A DNA stretch of 64,000 bases from assembly GCF_035917675.1 (NCBI RefSeq), contig NZ_CP109104.1, positions 1,922,001 to 1,986,000 on the forward strand. Reading direction: 5' to 3'. This document shows positions 42,298 through 50,598 of the stretch, piece after piece (within the stretch, counting starts at the first letter, position 1; every line of letters begins with the position of its first letter). Made by a program: the position numbers and the translations under genes. The notes under the pieces are model-generated. The model was not told where the DNA came from and did not search any database. It worked only from the letters and a program-made list of their open reading frames with translations. This DNA is from Streptomyces sp. NBC_01775. Lineage in GTDB: Bacteria > Actinomycetota > Actinomycetes > Streptomycetales > Streptomycetaceae.

Positions 42298-43050
42298 ATG
42301 TCCAGCAACTCCCCCACCCCCTCCCTGCACGGCAAGGTGGCCCTCGTCACGGGCGGCAGCCGGGGCATCGGCGCGGCCGTCGCACAGCGGCTCGCGGCGG
42401 AGGGGGCCCAGGTGGCGCTCACCTACGACACCAACGCGGAGCGGGCCAAGGAGACGGCCGAGCGCATCGAGAAGAACGACGGCCGGGCGTGGACCGTACG
42501 CGCCGACCTGACGGACGCGGAGTCGATCCGCGCGGCGGTGGACGGGACCGTCGCCGAGTTCGGCCGCCTCGACATCGTCGTCAACAACGCGGGTACGGGC
42601 ACGGGCGGCCCACTGGAGGAGGTGGAGCTCGCGGAGCTCGACCGCGTGCTGACGGTCAACGTGCGCGGTGCCTACCTCGTGGCCCAGACGGCTGCCTCGC
42701 AGCTGGCCGAGGGCGGCCGGATCATCAACCTCGGAAGCTGCATCGCCGACCGGGTCCCCTTCCCGGGGATGACGCTGTACGCCACCAGCAAGGCCGCGAT
42801 CACGGGCCTGACCCAGGGCCTGGCCCGCGAGTTGGGCCCGCGCGGTATCACCGTCAACCAGGTGGCGCCCGGCCCGACCGACACCGACATGAACCCCGCG
42901 AACGGCGAGGGTGCCGAGTCCCAGGCGGCCCTCACCTCCCTGGGCCGCTACGGCACCCCGGAGGAGGTGGCCCACACGGTCGCCCACCTCGCCACGGACG
43001 GCGCGAGCTACATCACGGGCGCGTCCTTCGCCGTGGACGGCGGAATCTGA
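42298..43050 (+). CDS. SDR-family oxidoreductase
   Basis: A 250-residue short-chain dehydrogenase. The cofactor motif VTGGSRGIGAAVAQ, the NNAGTGTGG motif, the catalytic Ser in LGSCIADRVPFPGMTL, and the YATSK Tyr/Lys pair are all present. VAPGPTDTDMNP and the FAVDGGI ending are usual. FabG-like but without a fatty-acid context. ATG 42298 is used; a TTG six bases upstream is in frame. It is monocistronic and ends at a hairpin terminator. Confidence 0.92.
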   Translation: MSSNSPTPSLHGKVALVTGGSRGIGAAVAQRLAAEGAQVALTYDTNAERAKETAERIEKNDGRAWTVRADLTDAESIRAAVDGTVAEFGRLDIVVNNAGTGTGGPLEEVELAELDRVLTVNVRGAYLVAQTAASQLAEGGRIINLGSCIADRVPFPGMTLYATSKAAITGLTQGLARELGPRGITVNQVAPGPTDTDMNPANGEGAESQAALTSLGRYGTPEEVAHTVAHLATDGASYITGASFAVDGGI

Positions 43051-43119
43051 ACCGCCCCGCTGAGCTCGCTGAAAGCCCGTTGAAGGCCCCGCTGGACCCG
43101 TCAAAGGCCCCCTGAGCAC

Positions 43120-43143
43120 CCCCGCCTTCTTGTGGAGGCGGGG
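43120..43143 (+). terminator. Hairpin terminator after the SDR gene
   Basis: CCCCGCCT (43120-43127) and AGGCGGGG (43136-43143) form a perfect 8-bp stem with an 8-base loop, 70 bases after the SDR stop. Confidence 0.7.
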
Positions 43144-43154
43144 ACTCGGGCGAT

Positions 43155-43190
43155 CATCATGACGGCGTTGTTGTCCGGACGATCATGATG
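43155..43190. promoter_or_regulatory. Inverted repeat before an uncharacterised gene
   Basis: CATCATGA (43155-43162) and TCATGATG (43183-43190) are perfect inverted arms 20 bases apart, and CGATCAT precedes both. It is just before the gene starting at 43201 and could be an operator. Confidence 0.45.
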
Positions 43191-43200
43191 TGCGTGGGCG

Positions 43201-44292
43201 GTGGTGAGCGTGGTGGCGGTCCTTCGGGCGACGAGGAAGCTGCTCGACAGGTATGCCGACGACCCGGCGAAGGTGACCGGGACATGGGAGTCGCGGGTCG
43301 TGGCGGTCGTACTGCGCCACGGGTCCCGGGCAGACGCGGAAGCGCTGCTCCCGCTCTTCGTCGACGACCCCGGAGCCCGCGAGGGCCTGCTTCCCGTGCT
43401 CGCCCGGCACGGAGACAGGACGCTCGCCGCACGCCTGCTGGAGGCAGGCACGGAATCGGGCCGCCTGATCGAAGGCGTTCCGGCCGAACTCCTGCACACG
43501 GTGGGCTACTTGGGGTACGAGCCCGCCGAGCGGATGCTGTGGGAACACGTCGAGGGCACGTACGAGGAAGACCCCTGCGACGAGGTCTCGTACGGGGAGG
43601 TCTCGTACGGGGAGGCGATGAGCGCGTGCCTGGGGTTGCTGCACCTGCCGTGCCAGGGTCTGCGGACCGGGATCGCCGCTGCTCTTGAGCGGCATCGGGG
43701 CTCCCCCTTCTTCCCCGAGTTCCTGCCGGCTCTGGCCACGAAGACGGGCGACCCGGCATGGCTGGGCAAGCTCCTCGAGTGGGGTGCGGGCGGCGCGTCC
43801 ACGGACTGCAACGGCGGGCTGATTCTGGGCATCGCCCTGCACGGCGGGGCCGCACGTGCGGAGTTCACCCGGCTGTTGTGGGATCCGCGCTGGGAAGCCC
43901 ACGGCGGGGGCACGGGAGCCGACCGCTGGGCGTACGCGGGTACGCGCGTGCTGGGCCTCGGCCTGCCGGAGCTGTATGCCGCGCTGCGGGCCCGGCTGCG
44001 GATGCGGCCCGGCTCCCCCGAGGCCGCGCGGCACGCCCTGGCCGTATTCACCGCGCTGTTGCGGCTGCGGGTGGCCCGGCCATGGCTCGGCGTGCGCCTG
44101 GCCGCCGAGCCGCAGGACACCTGCGAGGCCCTGTACGACCTCCTGTTCGAGTGGTCCTCCCCCGACGAGGACGACTCGCTGACCGGCCTGGCGCTGCGGG
44201 CACTCACCGCCGACGACCCCCTCCTTGCGAGCCTCTACGATGTGGCCCGGCGCCTGGACACCGAGGCGCGGCACGAGCTGGACCCGGTGTGA
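43201..44292 (+). CDS. Uncharacterised helical-repeat protein
   Basis: A 363-residue protein with no recognised domain. It is Leu/Ala/Arg-rich with repeated helix pairs of solenoid appearance (LLPLFVDDPGAREGLLPVLA, AALRARLRMRPGSPEAARHA). A 15-bp direct duplication inside (about 43580-43610) encodes two copies of EVSYG in a row. No signal peptide or membrane helix. Starts at GTG 43201, with a second in-frame GTG next to it; both lack a strong ribosome site. The next gene begins about 130 bases downstream in the same direction. Confidence 0.72.
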   Translation: MVSVVAVLRATRKLLDRYADDPAKVTGTWESRVVAVVLRHGSRADAEALLPLFVDDPGAREGLLPVLARHGDRTLAARLLEAGTESGRLIEGVPAELLHTVGYLGYEPAERMLWEHVEGTYEEDPCDEVSYGEVSYGEAMSACLGLLHLPCQGLRTGIAAALERHRGSPFFPEFLPALATKTGDPAWLGKLLEWGAGGASTDCNGGLILGIALHGGAARAEFTRLLWDPRWEAHGGGTGADRWAYAGTRVLGLGLPELYAALRARLRMRPGSPEAARHALAVFTALLRLRVARPWLGVRLAAEPQDTCEALYDLLFEWSSPDEDDSLTGLALRALTADDPLLASLYDVARRLDTEARHELDPV

Positions 44293-44424
44293 GCCGGGTG
44301 GAGGCCGGTATGAGCCGGGCGAAGGCCGGTGCGATCCGGGCGGAGGCCCGTGCGGCCCGGGTTGAGCCCGGCGGCGCGATGCCCGCGGGGACGCCCTGAA
44401 ACCCATCACCTAGCATGCCAAGCC

Positions 44425-45222
44425 ATGGCGATGTTCGTGCACTTGACCTCGGCGGCCAACGCGCCGCGCATCCGGCGCTCCGGGATCCGCGCGGTCAGCC
44501 GCGGGCAGGGCGAAGCGCGCGGGGTGTACTGCTTTCCGGTACTGCCGTCGTACACCCTCACCCACCAGTGGCTGCGCGAGCTGGCCCGTTCCGGCAGCCG
44601 GGGAGGGCTCGTCGCGGTCCATGTGCGGCTGGACGACGCTCAGCGGGTGCTGGTCGGGAGCTATTCGGATCGCGCGCGGGGGACCCAGACGGGCATCACC
44701 GCCGCCGAGGCGGTGCGGCGGATCGCGGCGCTGGAAGATCCGCGCGGGTGGGAGGTGTTCGTGCCCCGGGCGATCCGTCCGCGCGAGGTGCACAGGGTGC
44801 GGGCCGCGCCGCAGGTGGCGGGCTGGCGGTACTGGCCGAAGGCACACGGCGTCCGCCCCTGCACCTGCTTCGGGTGCCGGGTGCGCGGCGAGTACGGTGC
44901 GCGGCGCCTGCGCGAGCGGTTGCCGCATCCGCTGGACGGCCCGCCGCCGCCGGCGCGGGTGCTGCTCGCCAAGGTCGCGGCGGCCGGTGACCCCGGCGAC
45001 CCGGCCGCGCTGCGGGAGGCGCTGCACTGGTTCGGGATGCGCCGACGGGGTCCGCTCGCCCAGCTGGGCCACCTCGCCGCTCACCCCGACCCGCGGGTGC
45101 GGGAGGAGCTGGTGTGGGCGGTCGCCCGCTGGTCGACCCCCGGGGTCGCGGAGCTGCTGGACGGCCTCGCCGACGACCCGGACCCGGACGTCCGGGAGGC
45201 GGTGGAGGCGATCCGCGAGTAG
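44425..45222 (+). CDS. HEAT-repeat protein with an ART-like N-terminus
   Basis: A 265-residue protein. The C-terminal third is HEAT-like (LGHLAAHPDPRVREELVWAV and LLDGLADDPDPDVREAVEAI). The N-terminal MFVHLTSAANAPRIRRSGIR has the spacing of the first motif of ADP-ribosyltransferase-fold proteins such as KptA/Tpt1 and DarT. It is followed by a VAVHVRLDDAQRVLVGSYSD strand pair. Between them is a CTCFGC cluster. ART activity is an inference from that motif alone. ATG 44425 is chosen over the upstream in-frame ATG at 44329, which precedes low-complexity sequence. Confidence 0.78.
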   Translation: MAMFVHLTSAANAPRIRRSGIRAVSRGQGEARGVYCFPVLPSYTLTHQWLRELARSGSRGGLVAVHVRLDDAQRVLVGSYSDRARGTQTGITAAEAVRRIAALEDPRGWEVFVPRAIRPREVHRVRAAPQVAGWRYWPKAHGVRPCTCFGCRVRGEYGARRLRERLPHPLDGPPPPARVLLAKVAAAGDPGDPAALREALHWFGMRRRGPLAQLGHLAAHPDPRVREELVWAVARWSTPGVAELLDGLADDPDPDVREAVEAIRE

Positions 45223-45272
45223 CACTGACCGGCCATCAGGTCCCTGCCGCTGACCGAGCGCCGGCCGCTCGG

Positions 45273-45347
45273 CTCTCCGCACGGGCGCTCTCCGCAGGAG
45301 CACTCTCCGCACGTGCGCTCTCCGTATCGGCACTCTCCCCACGGGCG
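45273..45347. repeat. Five 15-bp tandem repeats
   Basis: Units beginning CTCTCCGCACGGGCG follow each other at 45273, 45288, 45303, 45318 and 45333. The first six bases are constant and the rest vary. The array lies 75 bases upstream of the lipoate ligase gene. Confidence 0.9.
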
Positions 45348-45421
45348 TCCTTCGCACAGCGGAAGCCGGGAAAGCCGCGCGCTATCGTGAAGGCGGTCTG
45401 TGACGAGGAAGGCGGAGCGGC

Positions 45422-46486
45422 ATGCACGGCGAGTACAAGGTTCCCGGGGGCAAACTGGTCGTCGTGGATCTGGACGAGCGCGATGGAGTGCTTCGCGACG
45501 TCCAGGTGGCCGGCGACTTCTTCCTGGAGCCCGACGAGGCGCTCTTCGCCATCACCCGCGCCCTGGAAGGCGCGCCCGCGACGACGGACGCGGAGGGCCT
45601 CACCCAGCGCATCAAGGCCGCGGTGCCCGACGACACGGTGATGTACGGCCTCAGCGCCGAGGGTGTCGCCATCGCTGTTCGCCGGGCACTCGCCAAGGCC
45701 ACCGACTGGGCCGACTTCGCATGGCAATTGATCCACGAGGCCCCCCAGCCCCCCGCCCTGCACATGGCGCTCGACCAGGTCCTCACCGAGGAGGTCGCCG
45801 CAGGCCATCGCTCCCCGACCCTGCGCGTCTGGGAATGGGGCGCCCCCGCGGTCATCATCGGCAGCTTCCAGTCCCTGCGGAACGAGGTCGACCCCGAAGG
45901 CGCAGCCCGGCATGGCATCGAGGTCGTACGACGCGTTTCCGGCGGAGGGGCCATGTTCGTGGAGAGCGGGAATACGATCACCTACTCGCTCAGCGCCCCG
46001 GCGTCCCTCGTATCGGGCCTGTCTTTCGCCGACTCCTACGCGTACCTCGACGAGTGGGTGCTCGGCGCGCTGGGCGACATGGGTATCAAAGCGTGGTATC
46101 AGCCGCTCAACGACATCGCCACCGACGCGGGCAAGGTCGCCGGTGCGGCGCAGAAGCGGATGGTCGGCCCCGACGGCCACATCGGAGCCGTGCTGCACCA
46201 CGTGACCATGTCCTACGACATCGACGTCGACAAGATGCTCGACGTCCTCCGCATCGGCAAGGAGAAGATGTCCGACAAGGGCACCAAGAGCGCCAAGAAG
46301 CGCGTCGACCCGCTCCGCCGCCAGACCGGCCTCGACCGCGAAACCGTCATCGACCGCATGATCGACTCCTTCCGCACCCGCTACGGCCTCACCCAAGGCC
46401 ACGTCACCACCGACGAAATGGCCCGCGCGGAACACCTCGCCACCACCAAGTTCACCAGCCCCGAATGGACCGCCCGCATCCCCTGA
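45422..46486 (+). CDS. lplA: Lipoate-protein ligase A with N-terminal accessory domain
   Basis: A 354-residue enzyme that activates lipoate with ATP and attaches it to E2/H-protein lysines. Residues 1 to about 90 (GEYKVPGGKLVVVDLDERDG ... VAGDFFLEPDEALFAITRAL) match the lipoate-ligase accessory domain usually found at the C-terminus or as a separate LplB. Residues about 100-350 are the catalytic domain with VRRVSGGGAMFVESGNTITY and KVAGAAQKR. The domain order is therefore reversed compared with E. coli LplA. ATG 45422 gives the full accessory domain. Confidence 0.9.
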   Translation: MHGEYKVPGGKLVVVDLDERDGVLRDVQVAGDFFLEPDEALFAITRALEGAPATTDAEGLTQRIKAAVPDDTVMYGLSAEGVAIAVRRALAKATDWADFAWQLIHEAPQPPALHMALDQVLTEEVAAGHRSPTLRVWEWGAPAVIIGSFQSLRNEVDPEGAARHGIEVVRRVSGGGAMFVESGNTITYSLSAPASLVSGLSFADSYAYLDEWVLGALGDMGIKAWYQPLNDIATDAGKVAGAAQKRMVGPDGHIGAVLHHVTMSYDIDVDKMLDVLRIGKEKMSDKGTKSAKKRVDPLRRQTGLDRETVIDRMIDSFRTRYGLTQGHVTTDEMARAEHLATTKFTSPEWTARIP

Positions 46487-46544
46487 CCCCACCGGTTCGG
46501 CCCGCGAGGGGAGTCCGGGCTGCCGCCTTGGCTAATCTGCACGG

Positions 46545-49500
46545 ATGACCACCGACCTGACCCTGCTGCCGCGTGTCGCCTATCGCGGACAGGAGGTCAC
46601 CGCGCCCCGGATCCGCGGCCTCCTCGCGCTGCTCGCGGGCGACTTGCGCACCGGCTGCGGCACCGAGCGGCTGGTGGCGGGGCTGTGGCCGGACGAGTTG
46701 CCGGAGCGGCCGGGAAAGGCGGTGCAGGTCCTCGTGTCCAGGGCGCGGGCGCAGCTGGGCGCCGACGTCCTCGCAAGCACACCGACCGGATACCGGCTCG
46801 CCCTCGCCGAGGACCAGGTCGACAGCTCAGCCCTGCTGCTGCACGCCGCCGCGAGCGCGGACCGGGCCAGGGCCGGGGACCACGCGGGTTCGCTGGCCGC
46901 GGCCGAGGCCGGACTCGCGCTGTGGGAGGGCACCCCTGACGGGGCCGGCGGGCCCGGCGAAAGCACAGACCCCGTAGCCGCGTTGCGCACCGAGCGCGCC
47001 CCCGTCCGCGGCACGCTCATACGCGCGCGGGCGCTCGCGCTCGCCCGGCTGGGGCGGCACGCGGAGGCGGCCGGGCCGCTGGCCGTGGCCGCCTCGGAGC
47101 ATCCGCGCGACGAGGAGGTGCTCGCCGAGCTGCTGCGCGGCGAGGCGGCGACGACGGGCCCGTCCGCCGCGCTGACGCGGTACGAGACGTACCGCCGTGA
47201 GCTGCGCGAGACGCTCGGCACGGATCCGGGCGCCGGGCTCAAGGCCGTACAGCGGGAGCTGCTGCGCGGCGAGGCGCCCGTGGTCCGGCGCGGCGTGCCG
47301 CACGAGCCGAACCCGCTGCTGGGACGGGACGAGGACATCGCGGCGGTGGAGCGGCTGCTGCGCGCCTCCCGCGCCGTCACCGTCGTCGGCCCCGGCGGCC
47401 TCGGCAAGACCCGGCTCGCGCACGCCGTCAGCCGCCAATGGGGTCTCCCCTGCTCGAGCGAAGCCGAGAGCTTGGGGAACGAGCAGCGCGTGGTGTATTT
47501 CGTGCCCCTCGCCGGCGTCCCCGTGGACGAGGACGTGGCCGCGGAGGTGGCCTCCGCGCTCGGTGCGGGCGAGGGGCGGCCGGCCGCCATGAGCGGCCAT
47601 GCCCCGGCCGACCCGGTGTCCGGCATCCTCGGTGCGCTCGGCTCCGGGCCCGCGCTGCTGGTCCTCGACAACTGCGAGCAGGTCATCCGGGGCGCCGCCG
47701 ACCTCGTACAGGCCCTGGTCTCGTCCTCGAAGGACCTGCGGGTGCTCGCCACCAGCCGGGCCCCACTGGGCCTCACGTCGGAGGCCGTGTACGCGCTGCC
47801 GGAGCTCCACCCCGCCACCTCGGCCGAGCTGTTCACGCAGCGGGCCCGGGCCGCCCGGCCCGGCGTGGAGCTGCCGCCGGACGCGGTGGGCGAGCTGTGC
47901 CGCCACCTCGACGGGCTGCCGCTCGCCGTGGAGTTGGCAGCGGCGCGGGTGCGGGTGTTGTCGGTGCCGGAGATCGCCCGCCGCCTCGGTGACCGGTTCG
48001 CGCTGCTGCGCGGCGGGGCGCGGGACGCACCGGAGCGCCACCGCACGCTGCACGCCGTCGTGGAGTGGAGCTGGAACCTGCTCGCTGAGGACGCCAGGGC
48101 GGCGCTGCGCACGCTGTCCGTCTTCCCCGGTGGCTTCGCCGGCGAGGCGGCGGAGCAGGTGCTCGGTGAGGATGCGCTGCTTGTGCTGGAGCAGTTGGCC
48201 GGTCAGTCGCTGCTCACCGTCGCCGACACCCCGGCCGGCATCCGGTTCCGGATGCTGGAGACCGTACGGGAGTTCTGCGCGGCCAGGCGCACGGAGGCGG
48301 GCGAGGACGAGGAGGCCGTCGCCCAATTCCTGGCCTGGGCACGGGACTTCGGGGTCGCGTACCACGGCTGGTTCTTCGGCTCGGAACCTTCCCCAGGCTC
48401 TCGGCTCCGCTCCCCCATTGCCGCCTGGGAGCGGATCAGGGCCGAGCAGGACAACCTCGTGCTGGCCCTGCGGCACGCCCTGGCCCGCGACGACGGCCCC
48501 GCCATCGCCGCTCTCACCGCCGTCCTGGCCGCCCTGTGGTCCACCGGCTCCAACTACCCCCGCCTCGCCGCCCTCGCCACGGACACCGGCCCGCCGCTGT
48601 CGCACTACCACCCCGAGCCCGAGTACGTCGAAGTCGCCCGCGCCGCAGCGGTGTTGTGCACGGCGAGCCTGTTCATGGGCTACGGCCCGCGCGCCGGACG
48701 CCACCTCGTCACCCTCCGGCGGCTGCCCCCGGCCCCGCCGGACACGCTGCCGCGGGCCATCGGGGTCGTGCTGAGCGCGGTCCCCGAGATGCTGCCTCCC
48801 GGCTACGACGTGCTGCGCGAACTCAGCGACAGCGAGCAGCCGCTGCTCGCCGGCACCGCGGAGTACATCGCCACCCTCGTCTGGGAGTCCGAGCACGACA
48901 TAGACCGCGCGCTCGCCTCCGCTCGCCGGATGATCGCCGCACTGGCACCGGTCGACAACCCGTTCCTGCAAGTCATCGGCCACGCCCGGCTGGGCGAGCT
49001 GTGCTTGCAGACGGAGCAGGGCGAGGCCGCGTACGAGCACCTCAAGGCGGCGCTCGAGGCGCTGCCGCGGCTCGGCGACGAGCAGGACTCCATCGGCGTC
49101 CGCTGGGGCCTCGTCCTCGCCTGCCTGCATCGTGGCGACCCCGACGAGGCCGAGTACTGGCTGCGGCAGGCGGAAGGCGACAACCCGCAGCAGGACGCCT
49201 TCTCGAACCTCGACCTCGGCAGCAGCCGCGCCGAGATCGCGCTGACCCGCGGACTGACGGAGGTCGGACTCGGCCTGTGGCGCGGCGCCGTGGAACGGAT
49301 GCCCGAGGCCGGCCCGACGCACAGCACCGACACCGACCCCTTCTTCGACCGGTGGGCGCTACAGCTCCAGTCGGCGGCGGTGACGGCGCACGCGCACGCC
49401 GGCCGTCTCGAACTGGTCGCAGGGCTGGCCGACCGGCTGCGGCAGCGGCTGCGGACCCTGCTGTCCGGCCCGTCCCCCTCGCCCATGGAGCTCCCTGTGT

Positions 49501-49799
49501 TCGGGACGGCGCTGCACGCGCTCGGCATGGCGGGGCTCGCGTCCGGCCGACGTGACCCCGACCCCGCCCCCGACCCCGCCGCTGCTGCCGCCGCCGTACG
49601 GATGATCGCGCTGGCTGAACGGCTGCGTGTGCTGCGCGACTTCCAGCCGACGATGTCGGCGGACCGCGCCCGGACGGCGGCCCGGAACGCCGACAGGGCG
49701 GCGTACGCCGACGCGGTGTCGGAGTACGCCGCCCTGGGGCGGGACGAGTTGCGGGAGGCAGCCCGCGCTGTCATGGCGGTTACTTCGGGTCGCGGTTGA
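46545..49799 (+). CDS. AfsR-like BTAD/NB-ARC transcriptional regulator
   Basis: A 1084-residue STAND regulator. A short winged-helix region (about 1-75) is followed by the BTAD all-helical domain (about 80-245). A nucleotide-binding domain has the P-loop GPGGLGKTRLAHA (about 281-294) and LLVLDNCEQVI Walker B, and ends in LLEQLAGQSLLTVADTPAGI-type sequence. A large helical TPR-like C-terminus completes it. Two in-frame hairpin insertions break the otherwise conserved order (residues about 299-312 and 615-625). ATG 46545. The gene ends convergently with the DrrB-type permease, overlapping by 20 bases, so regulation of that transporter is plausible. Confidence 0.9.
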   Translation: MTTDLTLLPRVAYRGQEVTAPRIRGLLALLAGDLRTGCGTERLVAGLWPDELPERPGKAVQVLVSRARAQLGADVLASTPTGYRLALAEDQVDSSALLLHAAASADRARAGDHAGSLAAAEAGLALWEGTPDGAGGPGESTDPVAALRTERAPVRGTLIRARALALARLGRHAEAAGPLAVAASEHPRDEEVLAELLRGEAATTGPSAALTRYETYRRELRETLGTDPGAGLKAVQRELLRGEAPVVRRGVPHEPNPLLGRDEDIAAVERLLRASRAVTVVGPGGLGKTRLAHAVSRQWGLPCSSEAESLGNEQRVVYFVPLAGVPVDEDVAAEVASALGAGEGRPAAMSGHAPADPVSGILGALGSGPALLVLDNCEQVIRGAADLVQALVSSSKDLRVLATSRAPLGLTSEAVYALPELHPATSAELFTQRARAARPGVELPPDAVGELCRHLDGLPLAVELAAARVRVLSVPEIARRLGDRFALLRGGARDAPERHRTLHAVVEWSWNLLAEDARAALRTLSVFPGGFAGEAAEQVLGEDALLVLEQLAGQSLLTVADTPAGIRFRMLETVREFCAARRTEAGEDEEAVAQFLAWARDFGVAYHGWFFGSEPSPGSRLRSPIAAWERIRAEQDNLVLALRHALARDDGPAIAALTAVLAALWSTGSNYPRLAALATDTGPPLSHYHPEPEYVEVARAAAVLCTASLFMGYGPRAGRHLVTLRRLPPAPPDTLPRAIGVVLSAVPEMLPPGYDVLRELSDSEQPLLAGTAEYIATLVWESEHDIDRALASARRMIAALAPVDNPFLQVIGHARLGELCLQTEQGEAAYEHLKAALEALPRLGDEQDSIGVRWGLVLACLHRGDPDEAEYWLRQAEGDNPQQDAFSNLDLGSSRAEIALTRGLTEVGLGLWRGAVERMPEAGPTHSTDTDPFFDRWALQLQSAAVTAHAHAGRLELVAGLADRLRQRLRTLLSGPSPSPMELPVFGTALHALGMAGLASGRRDPDPAPDPAAAAAAVRMIALAERLRVLRDFQPTMSADRARTAARNADRAAYADAVSEYAALGRDELREAARAVMAVTSGRG
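47440..47480 (+). repeat. In-frame palindromic insertion 1 in the AfsR-like gene
   Basis: GGGGTCTCCCCTGCTCGAGC, then GAAGCCGAGAGCTTGGGGAAC, encodes QWGLPCSSEAESLGNE between the P-loop helix and the following strand. It can fold as a hairpin (CCCC..GCTCG / CGAG..GC..GGGG) and resembles the hairpin modules of the intergenic elements. Confidence 0.65.
48388..48420 (-). repeat. In-frame palindromic insertion 2 in the AfsR-like gene
   Basis: On the minus strand this reads CAATGGGGGAGCGGAGCCGA, then GAGCCTGGGGAAGG, which shares CAATGGGG, AGCCGAGAGC and TGGGGAA with insertion 1 but in the opposite orientation. In the protein it gives EPSPGSRLRSPIAAW, about residues 615-629. Confidence 0.6.
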
Positions 49800-50598
49800 A
49801 CAACGACGTCGACCAGCGGTAGCCGAGCGCGGTCAGACCGACGCACCAGACGATCGCGATCCACCCGTCGTTGCCGATCTCGGTGCCGAGCAGCAGGCCG
49901 CGCAGGGTCTCGATGGCGGGGGTGAACGGCTGGTAGTCGGCGATCGGCTGGAACCAGCCCGGCATCGTGTCGGCCGGGATGAAGGCGCTGGAGATGAGCG
50001 GGAGGAGGATCAGCGGCATGGCCATGTTGCCGGCCGCCTCGGGGTTCGGGCTGGCCATGCCCATCCCGACCGCGATCCAGGTGAGCGCCAGGGCGAACAG
50101 CGCGACCAGCCCGAACGCCGCCAGCCACTCCAGGACCGTGGCGTCCGTGGACCGGAAGCCCATGGCCAGGGCGACGGCGCCCACGAGAACCACGCTCATC
50201 ACGCACTGCAACACGGTGCCGACGACATGCCCGACGAGCACGGAGCCGCGGTAGACCGCCATCGTACGGAAGCGGGCGATGAGGCCCTGGGTCATGTCCA
50301 TGGAGACGGACACCGCGGCCCCGATCACGGTGCTGCCGATGGTCATCATCAGCAGGCCCGGGACGATGTAGGCGATGTACTCGGAGCGGTCCGCGCCGCC
50401 GCCGCCGATGCCCGCGCTCATCACGTCTCCGAAGATGTAGACGAAGAGCAGCAGCATCATGATCGGCGTGAGCAGCAGGTTCAGGGTTCCGGACGGGTAG
50501 CGCCACGCGTGCAGCAGATTGCGGCGCAGCATCGTGTTCGAGTCGCGGACGGCGAGGGAGATCCGGGTCGGGCGGGTGGGGGCCATAGGGGCACTCAT
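49780..50598 (-). CDS. DrrB-type ABC-2 transporter permease
   Basis: A 272-residue membrane protein with six predicted helices. The N-terminal cytoplasmic part, the first helix region TLNLLLTPIMMLLLFVYIFG and the later MPLILLPLISSAFIPADTMP are those of ABC-2 (DrrB-like) exporters. The family exports drugs or glycopeptidolipids; substrate is unknown. ATG 50598 overlaps the ATPase stop by four bases (ATGA), so the two proteins are made together. The 3' end overlaps the AfsR-like gene by 20 bases. Confidence 0.92.
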   Translation of the reverse strand: MSAPMAPTRPTRISLAVRDSNTMLRRNLLHAWRYPSGTLNLLLTPIMMLLLFVYIFGDVMSAGIGGGGADRSEYIAYIVPGLLMMTIGSTVIGAAVSVSMDMTQGLIARFRTMAVYRGSVLVGHVVGTVLQCVMSVVLVGAVALAMGFRSTDATVLEWLAAFGLVALFALALTWIAVGMGMASPNPEAAGNMAMPLILLPLISSAFIPADTMPGWFQPIADYQPFTPAIETLRGLLLGTEIGNDGWIAIVWCVGLTALGYRWSTSLFNRDPK

